A stretch of 64,000 bases of DNA from Candidatus Melainabacteria bacterium (GTDB lineage: Bacteria > Cyanobacteriota > Vampirovibrionia > Obscuribacterales > Obscuribacteraceae): assembly GCA_016716405.1 (NCBI GenBank), contig JADJWK010000002.1:372001-436000 (forward strand), given 5' to 3'. The notes beneath the pieces were generated by a model. That model saw only the letters and a list, made by a program, of their open reading frames with translations. It searched no databases and was not told the DNA's origin. This document shows, in pieces, positions 22,581-32,426 of this stretch (positions are counted from its first letter, which is position 1; the number at the start of each line of letters is the position of its first letter). The translations under genes were made by a program, and so were the position numbers.

Positions 22581-23261
22581 ATGCGTGCCCTGCCCGAAGA
22601 TGGTAAAACCCTGGTCGGCTATCAATTCTGGAATTCAGTGAACAAGCTGGTCCTGGCTGCTCACTTCGTGTCGTTGAAAATCATCGGACGGGAGAACCTG
22701 CCTGCCTCGGAGCCTTTCATTCTGGTCGCCAATCACAGCTCTCGCTGGGACGGTCCCATGGTCCAGAACCTCCTGGACAGGCGGTCCAACTATATGGTCT
22801 CCCCCAACGAGATGAAAGGTCTCCAGGGTGCCGCCGTGAAGAGCGTGGGCGCCTTTCCCGCCAGCCCCAGGCTCGACCTGGTGGGGCACTGTCTGCGCCA
22901 GCTCGAGAGAGGCGAGCCGGTGGTGGTCTTTCCGGAAGGCAATGTTTTCTACGACGGAATCGTCCATCCCTTCAAGAAAGCCACTGCCAGAATCGCGCTG
23001 GTGGCGGCAGAAAGGGGGCTTCCCCTGAAGATCGTCCCGGTGGGAATCGCTTATCACAACCCCGGCATGCCCCGGGCCCTGGTCAATGTCGGAGAGGCGA
23101 TACCCGTGCCCGACTATGTGGATTACTTTGCCGACAGCAAAAGAGATGCGGTGGAGGGACTCACTTTTCTGATGAATGCAAGCGTCCGCAGGCTGCATCA
23201 GGAAGCCCGAGAGCACAGTCCGGGCTCGTCCGGCAAGCATGCCTTACTGAGCGGAGTCTGA
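22581..23261 (+). CDS. 1-acyl-sn-glycerol-3-phosphate acyltransferase (PlsC family)
   Basis: About 226 residues. The ATG at 22581 is preceded by GGAGGA at seven bases, which decides the start over an upstream TTG. The catalytic HX4D is NHSSRWDGPM, the substrate motif VVFPEGNVFYDGIVHPFK, and LKIVPVGIAYHNPG follows, as in the PlsC family of membrane-associated lysophosphatidate acyltransferases. Acyl transfer in phospholipid synthesis is likely, though some PlsC-like proteins modify other lipids. Its 3' end overlaps the convergent GT-C gene by 18 nt. Confidence 0.87.
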   Translation: MRALPEDGKTLVGYQFWNSVNKLVLAAHFVSLKIIGRENLPASEPFILVANHSSRWDGPMVQNLLDRRSNYMVSPNEMKGLQGAAVKSVGAFPASPRLDLVGHCLRQLERGEPVVVFPEGNVFYDGIVHPFKKATARIALVAAERGLPLKIVPVGIAYHNPGMPRALVNVGEAIPVPDYVDYFADSKRDAVEGLTFLMNASVRRLHQEAREHSPGSSGKHALLSGV

Positions 23262-25718
23262 AGACATCCGGAAAGTGACAGGATCGCTGAAGGTGCCTCT
23301 TATCTCGCCTTTTTCTCCCTTCTCTAACGCAGCCACCCGCAATTGATAGAAAGCATGGCAATCGCCGAAGAGCTCGCCGGGCAGGCTCACCTTGCCTGTG
23401 AGCGCTTCGCTTTCCCAGGTCTTCATGGCCAGCCGGTTTCGCCTGACACTCCTGAAAGTCCCGGCAAATTGCTCGAAGCGGAAATAAGGACGGGAAAGCT
23501 CGAAGATTGCGCTGCCTGCCCCCATGATCGAAGAGACGTCATAGTCCATGACTATCATGCCTGTTTCTGGTATTGCGCTGGCATCCTTTCCGTACACGAA
23601 GGGAGAGCGCATGGAAAGCCCGGGGATGGTGCCCCGGGTATTGACCAGGCTGGCTCGCTCCAGGCGGTAGCGGCCTGCTGGCAGGTCGATACGCAGAACG
23701 CCGTCGTGCTCGGTGAAAAGCCATTGCTTGTACTCGGTCAGGAAGAGCCGGTAGAGACCGCTTCCTGACGCCTCTCTCAGCATGATCGTGATGGGGCTCT
23801 GCCGGAATCGCTCTCGGGTCTGACGGGCGCCGAAACTGACCGTGGCGAAAGGAGCCCGGGACGAAAAGCCCAAATAATACGGCACCTCATCGAGGGTGCT
23901 GCTCCGCTCGAACCGGCTCGACTCCTCTGTCTCTTCGCCAGGAAGTCCGGGTAGCAGGTTCGTGATGATCAGATCGATCGCTACCGTGCCGGGCGCCCCG
24001 AGGGCGCGGCCCGGATTGAGAAGGGCGCTCTCGATCTCCTCACCCGGCTCGCGGTTCTGGAAAATCCCGCTCATATCGTGGGGATCGAGAGGCAGCACCG
24101 AGGCGAATCTTCCGGCATCTTTCACAGGCAGATTCACAGGAAGATTCACAGGCAAATCAGTTATAGCGAAATCAGGCAGGTCCTCGAAGCGCTCCCGGTA
24201 ACGATTCCAGTAAACGACTTTGAGGTCCGGATCGGCTGCGGCGCTTCGCAGCAGGCTGGCGTTCAATTGTGGTGGCACCAGAGGGGATCCGTCCAGGCAG
24301 ACGATGCGCCTGGAGCCGTTCTTTTCGATGAATGGCGGCTCGAGCATGGCCGGTATATAACCGGGGTCGAAAAAGATCGGCACGCCCTTGATGCCGGCCG
24401 GCACATCGACCACTGCCAGCTTCCTGGCGGGCGGGCAGGCCGAGAGCGCTCGGGCCAGCCCCGAGGCTATGGCTCTTCCCTGCCTGCCTGCCTCCACCCA
24501 GGCATCCAGGTTGCGGGAGCTGGCGGCGGCAAAAATCGCTGCTGCCGAGAGCAGAGTCAGGCTGGCAGCCATGGTCAGGAGTTTTTGCCGGCGGCTCGCT
24601 CGGGCAGGGGGATAGAGAGAGGTGACCGTGATCGCAAGCAGAGCCGGAAGAATGAGATAGGCGATGCGGCTGCCGGTCATATTGCTGCTTATGTACCAGA
24701 CCTGGAGATTGACTGCCGTGAGGGCGGCGGTGAGGATGGCCAGGAAGATCAGGAGGCGGGATCGCTTTCTCAATTCCTCGCCTCCTTTCATAACATTGAA
24801 AGCAAGCAGGATGCCGGTGACTGCATAGACTATCCGCAGACCTGTCTCCAGGGGATCGCCTCCCTTGACGATCTCCACATTGAAAGGATGGAGGATTTTC
24901 CAGACCGTGGAGGGGACCAGTACCCGCAAGGGTATCGACTGATTGAGCAGGGAGCCTGTGGCTCCCACATATCCACCGACGGCGGTGCCCAGTGCCAGAA
25001 CTCTCACGATCAGGTAGGCTCCCAGAATCACCCACATCCAGGCGGATTTCGCCAGGGCTTCTTTCGCTGCTGACTGCAGGCCACCTCCGCTGCCTGCAAT
25101 ATAGAGAGCTGTCACCACTGCCGGTAGCGTGACACAGGCTTCTTTGCTGAGCATCGCAGCAGCCATGAGGATCAGAGCGGCGATCTTTTTGAATCTGCCG
25201 CCCTTCTCCATATCCCAGAGGACAATGATGAGAGTGAGCAGATAGAGACTGGCGCCCAGCAGGTCCGCACGAGCGAGGATCCAGCAGACAGGCTCGACGT
25301 TGAGAGGGTGGACGGCGAAGAGAAGCGCTATCATGAATGGTATCAGTGTCTCTTCTTTCTCTCCCGGAACGAATCTGGCCAGTAGCTTTCGGGCGAGCAG
25401 GAAAACCAGGAATGAGTTGAGGATGTGATAGAGAAGGTTGCTCAGGTGATATCCCCCGGCCTGCCCTTCGTGCACCAGGTAGTCCAGCGCCAGGCTTAGC
25501 TCGGTGAAAGGCCTGTAGAAGAGATAGAAGCTCTCGGCGCCTATCCAGGGCGACCAGAAGTTTTTCCACAAGAGCACGGGCTCTCCGTGGAAGGCGCGGT
25601 AGAGCATGGGTAGATGCCAGAAGTCGTCGGCTACGAAGTAGCAGGATAGAGCCTTGTAGAAAGTCAGAAAGATGATGAAGGTGAGCAGTGCGGCGACGAT
25701 GGCTTGAAAGCGAATCAT
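23244..25718 (-). CDS. GT-C-type membrane glycosyltransferase-like protein
   Basis: 824 residues. An N-terminal helix is followed by CYFVADDFWHLP, an acidic first-loop motif typical of GT-C enzymes. Next come FYRPFTELSLALDYL, then AVHPLNVEPVCWILARADLL, which resembles the HP-x-E-x-V and RADLL elements of TMTC/PMT-like mannosyltransferases. About ten membrane helices fill the first 430 residues, and the rest is a soluble, probably periplasmic beta-rich domain. It is a paralogue of the gene at 48431-51115. It would use a polyprenyl-phosphate sugar, donor and acceptor unknown. It overlaps plsC by 18 nt. Confidence 0.75.
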   Translation of the reverse strand: MIRFQAIVAALLTFIIFLTFYKALSCYFVADDFWHLPMLYRAFHGEPVLLWKNFWSPWIGAESFYLFYRPFTELSLALDYLVHEGQAGGYHLSNLLYHILNSFLVFLLARKLLARFVPGEKEETLIPFMIALLFAVHPLNVEPVCWILARADLLGASLYLLTLIIVLWDMEKGGRFKKIAALILMAAAMLSKEACVTLPAVVTALYIAGSGGGLQSAAKEALAKSAWMWVILGAYLIVRVLALGTAVGGYVGATGSLLNQSIPLRVLVPSTVWKILHPFNVEIVKGGDPLETGLRIVYAVTGILLAFNVMKGGEELRKRSRLLIFLAILTAALTAVNLQVWYISSNMTGSRIAYLILPALLAITVTSLYPPARASRRQKLLTMAASLTLLSAAAIFAAASSRNLDAWVEAGRQGRAIASGLARALSACPPARKLAVVDVPAGIKGVPIFFDPGYIPAMLEPPFIEKNGSRRIVCLDGSPLVPPQLNASLLRSAAADPDLKVVYWNRYRERFEDLPDFAITDLPVNLPVNLPVKDAGRFASVLPLDPHDMSGIFQNREPGEEIESALLNPGRALGAPGTVAIDLIITNLLPGLPGEETEESSRFERSSTLDEVPYYLGFSSRAPFATVSFGARQTRERFRQSPITIMLREASGSGLYRLFLTEYKQWLFTEHDGVLRIDLPAGRYRLERASLVNTRGTIPGLSMRSPFVYGKDASAIPETGMIVMDYDVSSIMGAGSAIFELSRPYFRFEQFAGTFRSVRRNRLAMKTWESEALTGKVSLPGELFGDCHAFYQLRVAALEKGEKGEIRGTFSDPVTFRMSSDSAQ
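24122..24157 (-). repeat. 12-bp tandem repeat inside the GT-C gene
   Basis: Three 12-bp units (TCACAGGCAGAT, TCACAGGAAGAT, TCACAGGCAAAT) encoding Leu-Pro-Val-Asn repeats in the soluble part of the protein. In-frame, so copy-number change would keep the gene intact. Confidence 0.75.
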
Positions 25719-25745
25719 GCTGTTGACTGGCGCCGGATCCTGTTT

Positions 25746-26672
25746 CTACTCGCCGACTTTGAAGCCCTGGGTGCCGTTCATATGATTGAGAACGGCTGCC
25801 ATCTTGGACATGTCGCCGAGTATGCGTCTTTCCTTGGTGCCGCTGGCGCTCTGCCTGAGCTCGGCAATCACATCGCTGGCGCTGAGGGCGCTTTCCACCG
25901 AGAACTCGCAGATGCCCATATGCCCGTTCTCGAGCAATTTGTAGTGGCGCCGTTTGATACCGTCTCTTGGTCTCATGTCGGCCCGGGTGAGCTTGTCGTT
26001 GCCCGCCACCAGCTCGAAGCCCGGAGCGACGGCGACGGTTGGATCGGCCGGTCCGGCGAAGGGTCCTTTGTCGAGCTGGGCCATGATTGTCTGACCCCGG
26101 CCGTCCATATTCATCACTCTCAAGACTCCATCCACCAGCTTGATCAGCATGTCGCCGTTGGCGCTGCAGGCGATGTTGCCGAAAACGGTCCGGATGATTG
26201 CCGTCTTGGAGGGCTTTTTGACCGAGACGAGAATCTCGCCCTTTTCCAGCTCTCCGACATAATCGCTTATCTGGTTGTAAACCGTGCCTTTTGTCTTCTT
26301 GACTGCGATACCGGTGGTGGAGCCATGCAGCTCGGATTCCTGCGGAAAGCTGGTGTCGCTCACCTGCTGGATACCGTTGAGCGCCTGGAAGGACTGAGTG
26401 AAAGCGCTGTTCGCCGGATAGTTGCCGGGAAAGGACGGGAGGGTCGATTCGACGTCGGTGGGTACCACGATCGGGGGAGTGACGATCGGTGTCGGTATGA
26501 CAACCGGAGGCGGCGGCGGAGTGGGCTCGGGCATCGGGGGAGGATCGTAGGGTCCGGCCAGGACCGCGAATCTGGGATTGAGGAAGGCCGCTGCCAGAAA
26601 GATTGCCGCGACCAGACTCAGGAGCACTGCCGGGATCGCTCGTCCCAGGTCCGATCTCGTCTTCTTGGTCAT
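25746..26672 (-). CDS. Membrane-anchored FecR-like protein with proline-rich linker
   Basis: About 308 residues from the ATG at 26672; a GTG at 26687 is possible. A short basic N-terminus and one membrane helix (AVLLSLVAAIFLAAAFL) precede a Pro-rich stretch (PPPMPEPTPPPPPVV, then Pro-Thr-Pro repeats). The outer domain has beta-strand pairs (ELEKGEILVSVKKPSKTAII, FGNIACSANGDMLIKLVDGV) of the kind seen in FecR-like domains, which bind or sense ligands in the periplasm. No sigma factor or TonB receptor is adjacent, so the classic FecR role is not supported. It lies 27 nt downstream of the GT-C gene start, transcribed the same way. Confidence 0.62.
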   Translation of the reverse strand: MTKKTRSDLGRAIPAVLLSLVAAIFLAAAFLNPRFAVLAGPYDPPPMPEPTPPPPPVVIPTPIVTPPIVVPTDVESTLPSFPGNYPANSAFTQSFQALNGIQQVSDTSFPQESELHGSTTGIAVKKTKGTVYNQISDYVGELEKGEILVSVKKPSKTAIIRTVFGNIACSANGDMLIKLVDGVLRVMNMDGRGQTIMAQLDKGPFAGPADPTVAVAPGFELVAGNDKLTRADMRPRDGIKRRHYKLLENGHMGICEFSVESALSASDVIAELRQSASGTKERRILGDMSKMAAVLNHMNGTQGFKVGE

Positions 26673-26789
26673 ATCGCCACGTATCACCCTTTGTCGCCCC
26701 TTATCGCCCGGCAGACCGGAGTTTTCGAAGAACAGAAAAGTATACGTCCATTGACTACCTTTTCAAGGAATTTAATGTAATATTGCTCC

Positions 26790-27413
26790 ATGCCGGTCAA
26801 CAAACTCCATATCTCCGCGATGCTGCTTCTTATTGCCCTGGGCACCATATCCGGTTGCGGCCAGAAGAAGACGGCGGCGCCAGCCAGCCCGCAGGCAAGC
26901 GAAGCTCCACAAACCGAGGAAGTGGATTATTCCACCCGGGACATGGACCAGAATATGAAAGAAGGCATGAAAGCGCTTCAAGATGAGCGCTATGACCAGG
27001 CCGAGAAGATGCTCCTCACCGCTCTAAGCCAGGTGGAGGTCTACAGCGGCCAGGAGGCTCGCACCGCCATCATCCTCAACAATCTGGCGGCGGTCTACGA
27101 AGCCAAAGAAATGTATATCCAGGCCCTGCCTCTTCTGCGCAAAGCCCAGAAGCTCTTCATCCGCGCCTATGGCACCGACTATCCGGCTGTCGCCATCACC
27201 CTGGGCAATATGGGGCGGATACTCATGAAAGAGAAGCGCTTCGAGGAGGCGGCTCAGGTCTACAGAACCGCCGCCGGGCTCATGGAGAACAATCCCAAGG
27301 TCGATAAGAAAGACTACCGGGATATGCTGGAGCGCTATCTCGAGTCTTTGAGATTCAGCAAGAAAGGCGCTCTCGCTGCCGAAGTGGAGGCCAAGCTCAA
27401 AGCTCTGAAGTAG
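26790..27413 (+). CDS. TPR lipoprotein
   Basis: 207 residues. The N-terminus is a lipoprotein signal ending in the lipobox ISGC (Cys at about residue 23), followed by a Gln/Lys/Ala/Pro-rich tether. Four TPR units follow, of the kinesin-light-chain type (ALQDERYDQAEKMLLTALSQ, AIILNNLAAVYEAKEMYIQA, VAITLGNMGRILMKEKRFEE). Expected on the outer leaflet of the inner membrane or on the outer membrane. It is convergent with the symporter gene, overlapping by 17 nt. Confidence 0.85.
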   Translation: MPVNKLHISAMLLLIALGTISGCGQKKTAAPASPQASEAPQTEEVDYSTRDMDQNMKEGMKALQDERYDQAEKMLLTALSQVEVYSGQEARTAIILNNLAAVYEAKEMYIQALPLLRKAQKLFIRAYGTDYPAVAITLGNMGRILMKEKRFEEAAQVYRTAAGLMENNPKVDKKDYRDMLERYLESLRFSKKGALAAEVEAKLKALK

Positions 27414-29328
27414 TCTTCGCTAGATGCGGGTCTTCCTTGAAGCCCAGGCGCCACCATATTGGAGTCAGCACCACAGGCAGTATCAGGAGCAGGGCTATCC
27501 ATATCTCTCTGAAGGGAAACCATCTGGGAGGCGGGCTCTGGCACACCCAGGAGCCAATACCGGTAAGCAGGCAGAAGATCGAGAAGGCCGCCAGCACCGT
27601 GGCGCTCCCGGCCCGCACCAGGCTGTCCAGGGCCGGTTGCGCCTCCTCGCCGGCGTGCAAAGCCACCGGTCCCCAGAATCCCGGCGGTCTGACTCGTTTG
27701 TAGAAGGCTGCCAGCCTGTCCATGTCCTCCGGCGGCGTGGTGAGGGAGACCAGAAAACAAACCGCTCCGGCGGTGCCCGCCAGGAGAAGGAGCTGCAGGG
27801 ACTCTTGCAGGCCGGAGGCATAGAGCATCAGGACCGGTACCATGAGAAGCGATACGATTAGGCATGATATCTCTGCCCAGACATTGATCCGCCACCACAG
27901 CCAGCGGCCCAGAAGCACGACACCGATGCCGGCGCCGAAGAGCAGGCTCTGCTTCCAGGCGTCCTGGATGGATGTCAGCCTGGTCATGACGAAGATGGCC
28001 AGCGAAAGAATGACGATATTCGAGCACCTGGCCACCCAGACCAGGGCATGCCCGGAAGGCTCCCGTTTCAAGACCGACTTGCAGAAGAAGCGCTTGAATA
28101 TATCGTTGGTCCAGTAGGAAGACCCCCAGTTCAGATGGGTGTCTATGGTCGAGGCCAGGGCGGCGAGCATGCCCACCATCATCAGCCCCCTGGCTCCCGG
28201 TGGAAGGAGCTCCACGATGCCGCGGACGAAAGTCGTCTCTCTTTCGGCCCTGGCGAGGTCCAGCGGCAGACAAGGATCCGGCGGAAAGATCACCAGGAGG
28301 CCCAGAGCGATGGGAAGCCAGGTGAGACCCCGGAGCAGAACCTGGGCGACGACGAAGACCAGGGCAGCTTGCCTGGCGTCCCGGTCCGACCGGCAGGCCA
28401 TCGTCCTCTGGGCCAGATAGCCGCTGCCGTCGGCATTCATCTGCAAGAGCCATTGCAGACCCATGACGGCGAGAATGGTCATGGTGGCGTCTTTGGCCTG
28501 GGAAGGCGTGAAAGCCACGACCTGAGAGAAAGTGATACCGCCCGGACCACCGAGGCTCATGCCTTCCGAGAGACTGGCGATCATACTGGGGAGCCCACCG
28601 GCAGTGGCGATGATCACAGCGGCGTAGACCGCCGAGCCTGCCAGTCCGAGAGCGAATTGCACCACGTCGGTGGCGACCACGCTGCGCAAGCCTCCGGTGG
28701 TGGAATAGAGCGTGCTGGTCAGGGCAATCACCAGGATCGAAATGAAATTGTTGGTCGACCTGATCCAGATCTCCGACTGGTTGCCGACCTCGACTGTAAG
28801 AGGAGCCCCCATGGCTTTCACGATCATCTCGAAAAATTGAAATACCGGGCCGGGCAGCCACTGATCCCAGAAGAGAAAAGGCTCGGCAATTCGGGTCGCT
28901 GCCAGCAAGACGATGGCCAGACCGACACAGTTGAGCAGAGTGCCGGCATAGAGAGCCTTGATCCCGCGCAGGAAGGCAGCCGGTTTCTCGCCATAGCGGA
29001 TCTCAGTAAGCTCGGCATCGGTGATCACTCCGGAGCGCCGCCAGCAAGGTGCCAGAACGAAACCCATGAGAAGAAATGCCACGGCATAGATCCACATGCG
29101 CCAGAGCGAAAAAATTCCTGCCGTGGCTATCAGCCCGGTCACCAGCAGGGGGGTGTCGGCGGCGAACTGGGTGGCTGCCATGCTCAGCCCGGCCTGCCAG
29201 CCCTTGAGGCTCCGCCCGGCAAGAAAATATTCTTCGAGATCCTGACCGGCCCGGTCTTTGGCGCGAAAACCGGCGCTTATCGCGTGAGCCAGGAAAGCAA
29301 CAAGGATTATGATATCGATCATTTCCAT
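27397..29328 (-). CDS. Sodium:solute symporter family protein
   Basis: About 643 residues from the ATG at 29328; no clear ribosome-binding site separates it from an upstream ATG. The N-terminal segment EEYFLAGRSLKGWQAGLSMA and AATQFAADTPLLVTGLIA is the TM1/TM2 signature of the SSS family (sodium/solute cotransporters such as PutP). About 13-15 membrane helices follow, with loops such as LYSTTGGLRSVVATDVVQF around the expected sodium site. The C-terminal extension beyond the usual 500-550 residues carries two more helices. The substrate cannot be told; neighbouring genes do not help. Confidence 0.87.
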   Translation of the reverse strand: MEMIDIIILVAFLAHAISAGFRAKDRAGQDLEEYFLAGRSLKGWQAGLSMAATQFAADTPLLVTGLIATAGIFSLWRMWIYAVAFLLMGFVLAPCWRRSGVITDAELTEIRYGEKPAAFLRGIKALYAGTLLNCVGLAIVLLAATRIAEPFLFWDQWLPGPVFQFFEMIVKAMGAPLTVEVGNQSEIWIRSTNNFISILVIALTSTLYSTTGGLRSVVATDVVQFALGLAGSAVYAAVIIATAGGLPSMIASLSEGMSLGGPGGITFSQVVAFTPSQAKDATMTILAVMGLQWLLQMNADGSGYLAQRTMACRSDRDARQAALVFVVAQVLLRGLTWLPIALGLLVIFPPDPCLPLDLARAERETTFVRGIVELLPPGARGLMMVGMLAALASTIDTHLNWGSSYWTNDIFKRFFCKSVLKREPSGHALVWVARCSNIVILSLAIFVMTRLTSIQDAWKQSLLFGAGIGVVLLGRWLWWRINVWAEISCLIVSLLMVPVLMLYASGLQESLQLLLLAGTAGAVCFLVSLTTPPEDMDRLAAFYKRVRPPGFWGPVALHAGEEAQPALDSLVRAGSATVLAAFSIFCLLTGIGSWVCQSPPPRWFPFREIWIALLLILPVVLTPIWWRLGFKEDPHLAKTTSEL

Positions 29329-29365
29329 GGCTATTCGACTATAAACCATCAACTATAATTCGGAA

Positions 29366-31201
29366 ATGCAACCAAGATTCGTCTTCTCATTCACCGTTCT
29401 GATCGTCGCCCTGGTCCTGACCGCGGTTTTCCTCCCGGAAGCGGCACACTGCCAGGTGATCCACAACTTCGATAGTGTCATCAAGATCAATCGAGATCGC
29501 AGTCTCGATATCACCGAGACCATAGACTATGACTTTCAGGGCGGCGAGGCTCACAGCATCCTGCGCGCTATACCGGTGGTCTATAACCGCAATTCGGAGC
29601 GCTATGACGTGGCGGTCCGGGTCCTTTCGGTTGTGGACGAGAATGGATCGCATTTGCCCTGGCGAGCGACATTCCAGGGAAACAACCTGATCTTGCGAAT
29701 CGGCGCGCCCGAGCTGCGCCTCTCGGGCAAGCATTTTTTCCAGCTGCGTTATCGTGTCAGAAGAGCAGTCAAGTTTTTCGAGGGCGTTCCGGAGATCGCC
29801 TGGGATGTCACCGGCGCTGACTGGCCGGTGCTCATCGAGCGGGCTCGCGCTTCGATAGTTTTGCCTGCCGGGGTCGAGCAGAGCAGCATCAGACGAAGCG
29901 CCGAGCTCGGGCGCTCCGACACCGGAGCAGACCAGGCTCCGCTTGCGGCTCCGCAAGAAGACTCCCGCGGCCGGTGGATCAGATTTATGGCGGAGGGCAT
30001 TCAGCCCGGGGAGAACTTCACTGTTTTTATCGGTCTTCCCCAGAAGACCCTGCCGGCTCCGGGACCCCTGGACGACATCTGGTTCTTCCTCGGGAAATGG
30101 TGGCCATCGGTTGCTCTCCCGCTTGGCATGGGGCTCATGCTTGCTGTTGTCTACTGGCATTTCGGGAGGGATCCGGTAGCCGTGACAGGCGTCGAGGATC
30201 ATTATTCGGAGACCTTCTCGCCGCGGTTCGATATGGCACCGGCCCAGGTCGGCACTCTCATCGACGAGAAGTGCGATCTCGAGGACATCATCGCCACAGT
30301 GGTGGGTCTTGCCGCGGAAGGTCATCTCAAGATCAGGCGGGTCGTCGAGCCGGGCTCTGCCGACGGCTTCGACGGGTCCGTTTACGAGCTGGTGAAAACC
30401 GAGCCAGGAGAAGGCTTTCGACCTCTGACCGCTTTCGAGAGGCTCTTTCTCGACGGTATTTTCGCCGACGCAAACTTGGTGGACGGTGCCTATCGGGTGG
30501 CCGCCACCGATCTCAGGTACAAGTTTTTCCGCCTGATTCCGGCTCTGCGCCGGGAAATCAACGAGAGCATGGTCAATGGCGGCTATTTCCGGGACAATCC
30601 AGACATGGTCAGGATGGTCTACCAGAGCCTGGCCTGTTTCCTCCTCTTTCTTGGTGTCCTCACCCTGACGGTGGGGGAGCCTGTCACTTATCTGACCACC
30701 GGCGCCTTCATCCTCAGCCCATGGGGAATCGGATTCTGCCTGGCGGCAGGGGTATCATTCCTTTTCGCGCCGGTAATGCCTGCTCGAACGAAAAAAGGCT
30801 GCGAGGCTCTCAAAGAGATCCTGGCATTTCTCAGAGCGGCAGGTACGGCTGATAAAAACCATTCGGTTCAGGACGCCCTGCGCAAAGACAACGATCTTTT
30901 CAGCCGGGCTCTTCCCTATGCCATGGTTCTGGGTGTCGCGGACACTTTCGCCCTGGGCTGCGTGGAGAGCGTTACCGAGCAGCCCGACTGGTTCGAGCCA
31001 GGCACCGGAAGGGATCTATTCGAGCCTCGCAATTATGTCTGGGATCTCGGGATCTGCCTGCGATATCTAGAAGCGGTCATGACCGCCGCTCCTTCCGAGG
31101 ATGACATCGCCGCGCAGAAAAACCGCGTATTCGCCGGTAGCAGCGGCTTGGGCGGGGGCGGCTTCCGGGACCGGGCTCCTGAAGAAGAGACCGGCGGCTG
31201 A
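29366..31201 (+). CDS. DUF2207 membrane protein
   Basis: 611 residues. A signal peptide is followed by the beta-rich DUF2207 extracytoplasmic domain (VIKINRDRSLDITETIDYDF, HSILRAIPVVYNRNSERY), then a membrane helix near 245-265. A conserved cytoplasmic segment starts with APAQVGTLIDEKCDLEDIIA, and two further helices lie in the final third. The C-terminus is Gly-rich (GSSGLGGGGFRDR), common for this family. Function is unknown. A second member starts at 62582. It is divergent from the symporter gene, with a 37-bp gap. Confidence 0.85.
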   Translation: MQPRFVFSFTVLIVALVLTAVFLPEAAHCQVIHNFDSVIKINRDRSLDITETIDYDFQGGEAHSILRAIPVVYNRNSERYDVAVRVLSVVDENGSHLPWRATFQGNNLILRIGAPELRLSGKHFFQLRYRVRRAVKFFEGVPEIAWDVTGADWPVLIERARASIVLPAGVEQSSIRRSAELGRSDTGADQAPLAAPQEDSRGRWIRFMAEGIQPGENFTVFIGLPQKTLPAPGPLDDIWFFLGKWWPSVALPLGMGLMLAVVYWHFGRDPVAVTGVEDHYSETFSPRFDMAPAQVGTLIDEKCDLEDIIATVVGLAAEGHLKIRRVVEPGSADGFDGSVYELVKTEPGEGFRPLTAFERLFLDGIFADANLVDGAYRVAATDLRYKFFRLIPALRREINESMVNGGYFRDNPDMVRMVYQSLACFLLFLGVLTLTVGEPVTYLTTGAFILSPWGIGFCLAAGVSFLFAPVMPARTKKGCEALKEILAFLRAAGTADKNHSVQDALRKDNDLFSRALPYAMVLGVADTFALGCVESVTEQPDWFEPGTGRDLFEPRNYVWDLGICLRYLEAVMTAAPSEDDIAAQKNRVFAGSSGLGGGGFRDRAPEEETGG

Positions 31202-31340
31202 GACTTTCTCATAAATCTGCAACAAATCGGCCTGGATTGTCGTCAAGGGTGTCAGGCGACTGCCGATTCGTGGAAAATGGCAGTATAGAGTATGAATAGA
31301 TCACTCCCGATTCCAGGGCTTGGGAAGGAGCAGACTAGAG

Positions 31341-32378
31341 ATGATTAGGTCCGAGAAAAATAATCCGAGGCAGAGTCGCTTCGGGCGCAAGCGCGGCATA
31401 CCGGGGATTCTGGTCGTGCCCCTGGCAATGTCCCTCATCGGTGCTCTTGCACCGCTTGCAATGGCGGCTATGGAGTCAGACGATGTCGGCATGTACGGCT
31501 CGATCACAGTATCGAGAAGAGCCCACACCGCGGCCACGGCCATGAAAAAGGGCGACTTTGGTATGGCTCAGGGCGAATACCGAACACTTATCGGGTTGAG
31601 CCCGAAGACCGAGGATTTCTATTTCGGCTTATATGAATCCAGCGTCAGGCTGAATCAGTGGGACCAGGTCGCTCTGGCCCTGGAGGAGCTCTTCAAGCTC
31701 GATCCGACGTATAAAGAAAAGCTCAATCTCGAATACGGAATCTGTCTCTATCATCAGAATCGTTATGACGAAGCCGAGCCCCTTCTCAAAAAGGCACTGG
31801 CCTCTATCAACGAGCCTTCCCTGGTGGAAGACAGGCTCAAGACCCTGATGACGAAGAGCATCATCAAGCACGAGAAGGTCATCGGCAAGGTCTTCGAATA
31901 CAAAGAGCCCGAGAAATTCGTGATGCCCGAGCGTAACGTGGTCGACCCCGAGTCGGTACACGCTCACCGCTCGAAATACGGTCTCACTCTCGAAAACGCT
32001 TTCACCCAGTCCGAGAGTATTGTCGTTGCCGAGTACAAGAATTACGAGTCGGACGGGTTGATCTCATTTTTCGATCCGCCTCGCGCCAATTTCGTGCGCA
32101 CCGACTTTCTCAAAGGTCACGTTCCCCTGAACCGCTCCATTCCGATTCGCTTCGAGTTTCATGAGAAGATCGGCGAGAAGAAGCCGGACGGCTGGAAATT
32201 CGATAAAGACAAGATGCCCAAGCCCGGGAGCAAATGGATTCTCTTCATCAACAGCGCCGTCCCCATCGACGGAATGATCGAGACATATCACGGCTCCTAC
32301 GGACGAATGGAGTTCAATGAAGACAATTACGACAAGATCATGCAGATCATCGAGCAGCACAAGGGTCAGACTCGTTAG
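31341..32378 (+). CDS. Secreted TPR protein
   Basis: About 345 residues. The ATG at 31341 has AAGGAG ten bases upstream. The basic N-terminus and hydrophobic stretch (GILVVPLAMSLIGALAPLAM) end in an AMAAM-type cleavage site. Two to three TPRs follow (AMKKGDFGMAQGEYRTLIGL, LNLEYGICLYHQNRYDEAEP), and then a C-terminal domain of about 150 residues (LENAFTQSESIVVAEYKNY, KPGSKWILFINSAVPIDGMI). It is followed in the same direction, 48 nt away, by another secreted TPR gene. Confidence 0.8.
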   Translation: MIRSEKNNPRQSRFGRKRGIPGILVVPLAMSLIGALAPLAMAAMESDDVGMYGSITVSRRAHTAATAMKKGDFGMAQGEYRTLIGLSPKTEDFYFGLYESSVRLNQWDQVALALEELFKLDPTYKEKLNLEYGICLYHQNRYDEAEPLLKKALASINEPSLVEDRLKTLMTKSIIKHEKVIGKVFEYKEPEKFVMPERNVVDPESVHAHRSKYGLTLENAFTQSESIVVAEYKNYESDGLISFFDPPRANFVRTDFLKGHVPLNRSIPIRFEFHEKIGEKKPDGWKFDKDKMPKPGSKWILFINSAVPIDGMIETYHGSYGRMEFNEDNYDKIMQIIEQHKGQTR

Positions 32379-32426
32379 AGTGCCTGCCTTGACGCCTGGA
32401 TTTGATTCTGAGATCGGAGGTTTGCG

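Noticed and set aside
24172..25569. 465-codon open frame on the minus strand overlapping the GT-C gene in another frame
   Set aside because: Same strand but different frame; the product is Arg/Ser/His/Pro-rich low complexity, while the GT-C frame has membrane helices and family motifs.
28048..29358. 436-codon open frame on the plus strand
   Set aside because: Antisense to the sodium:solute symporter, whose SSS signature is clear.
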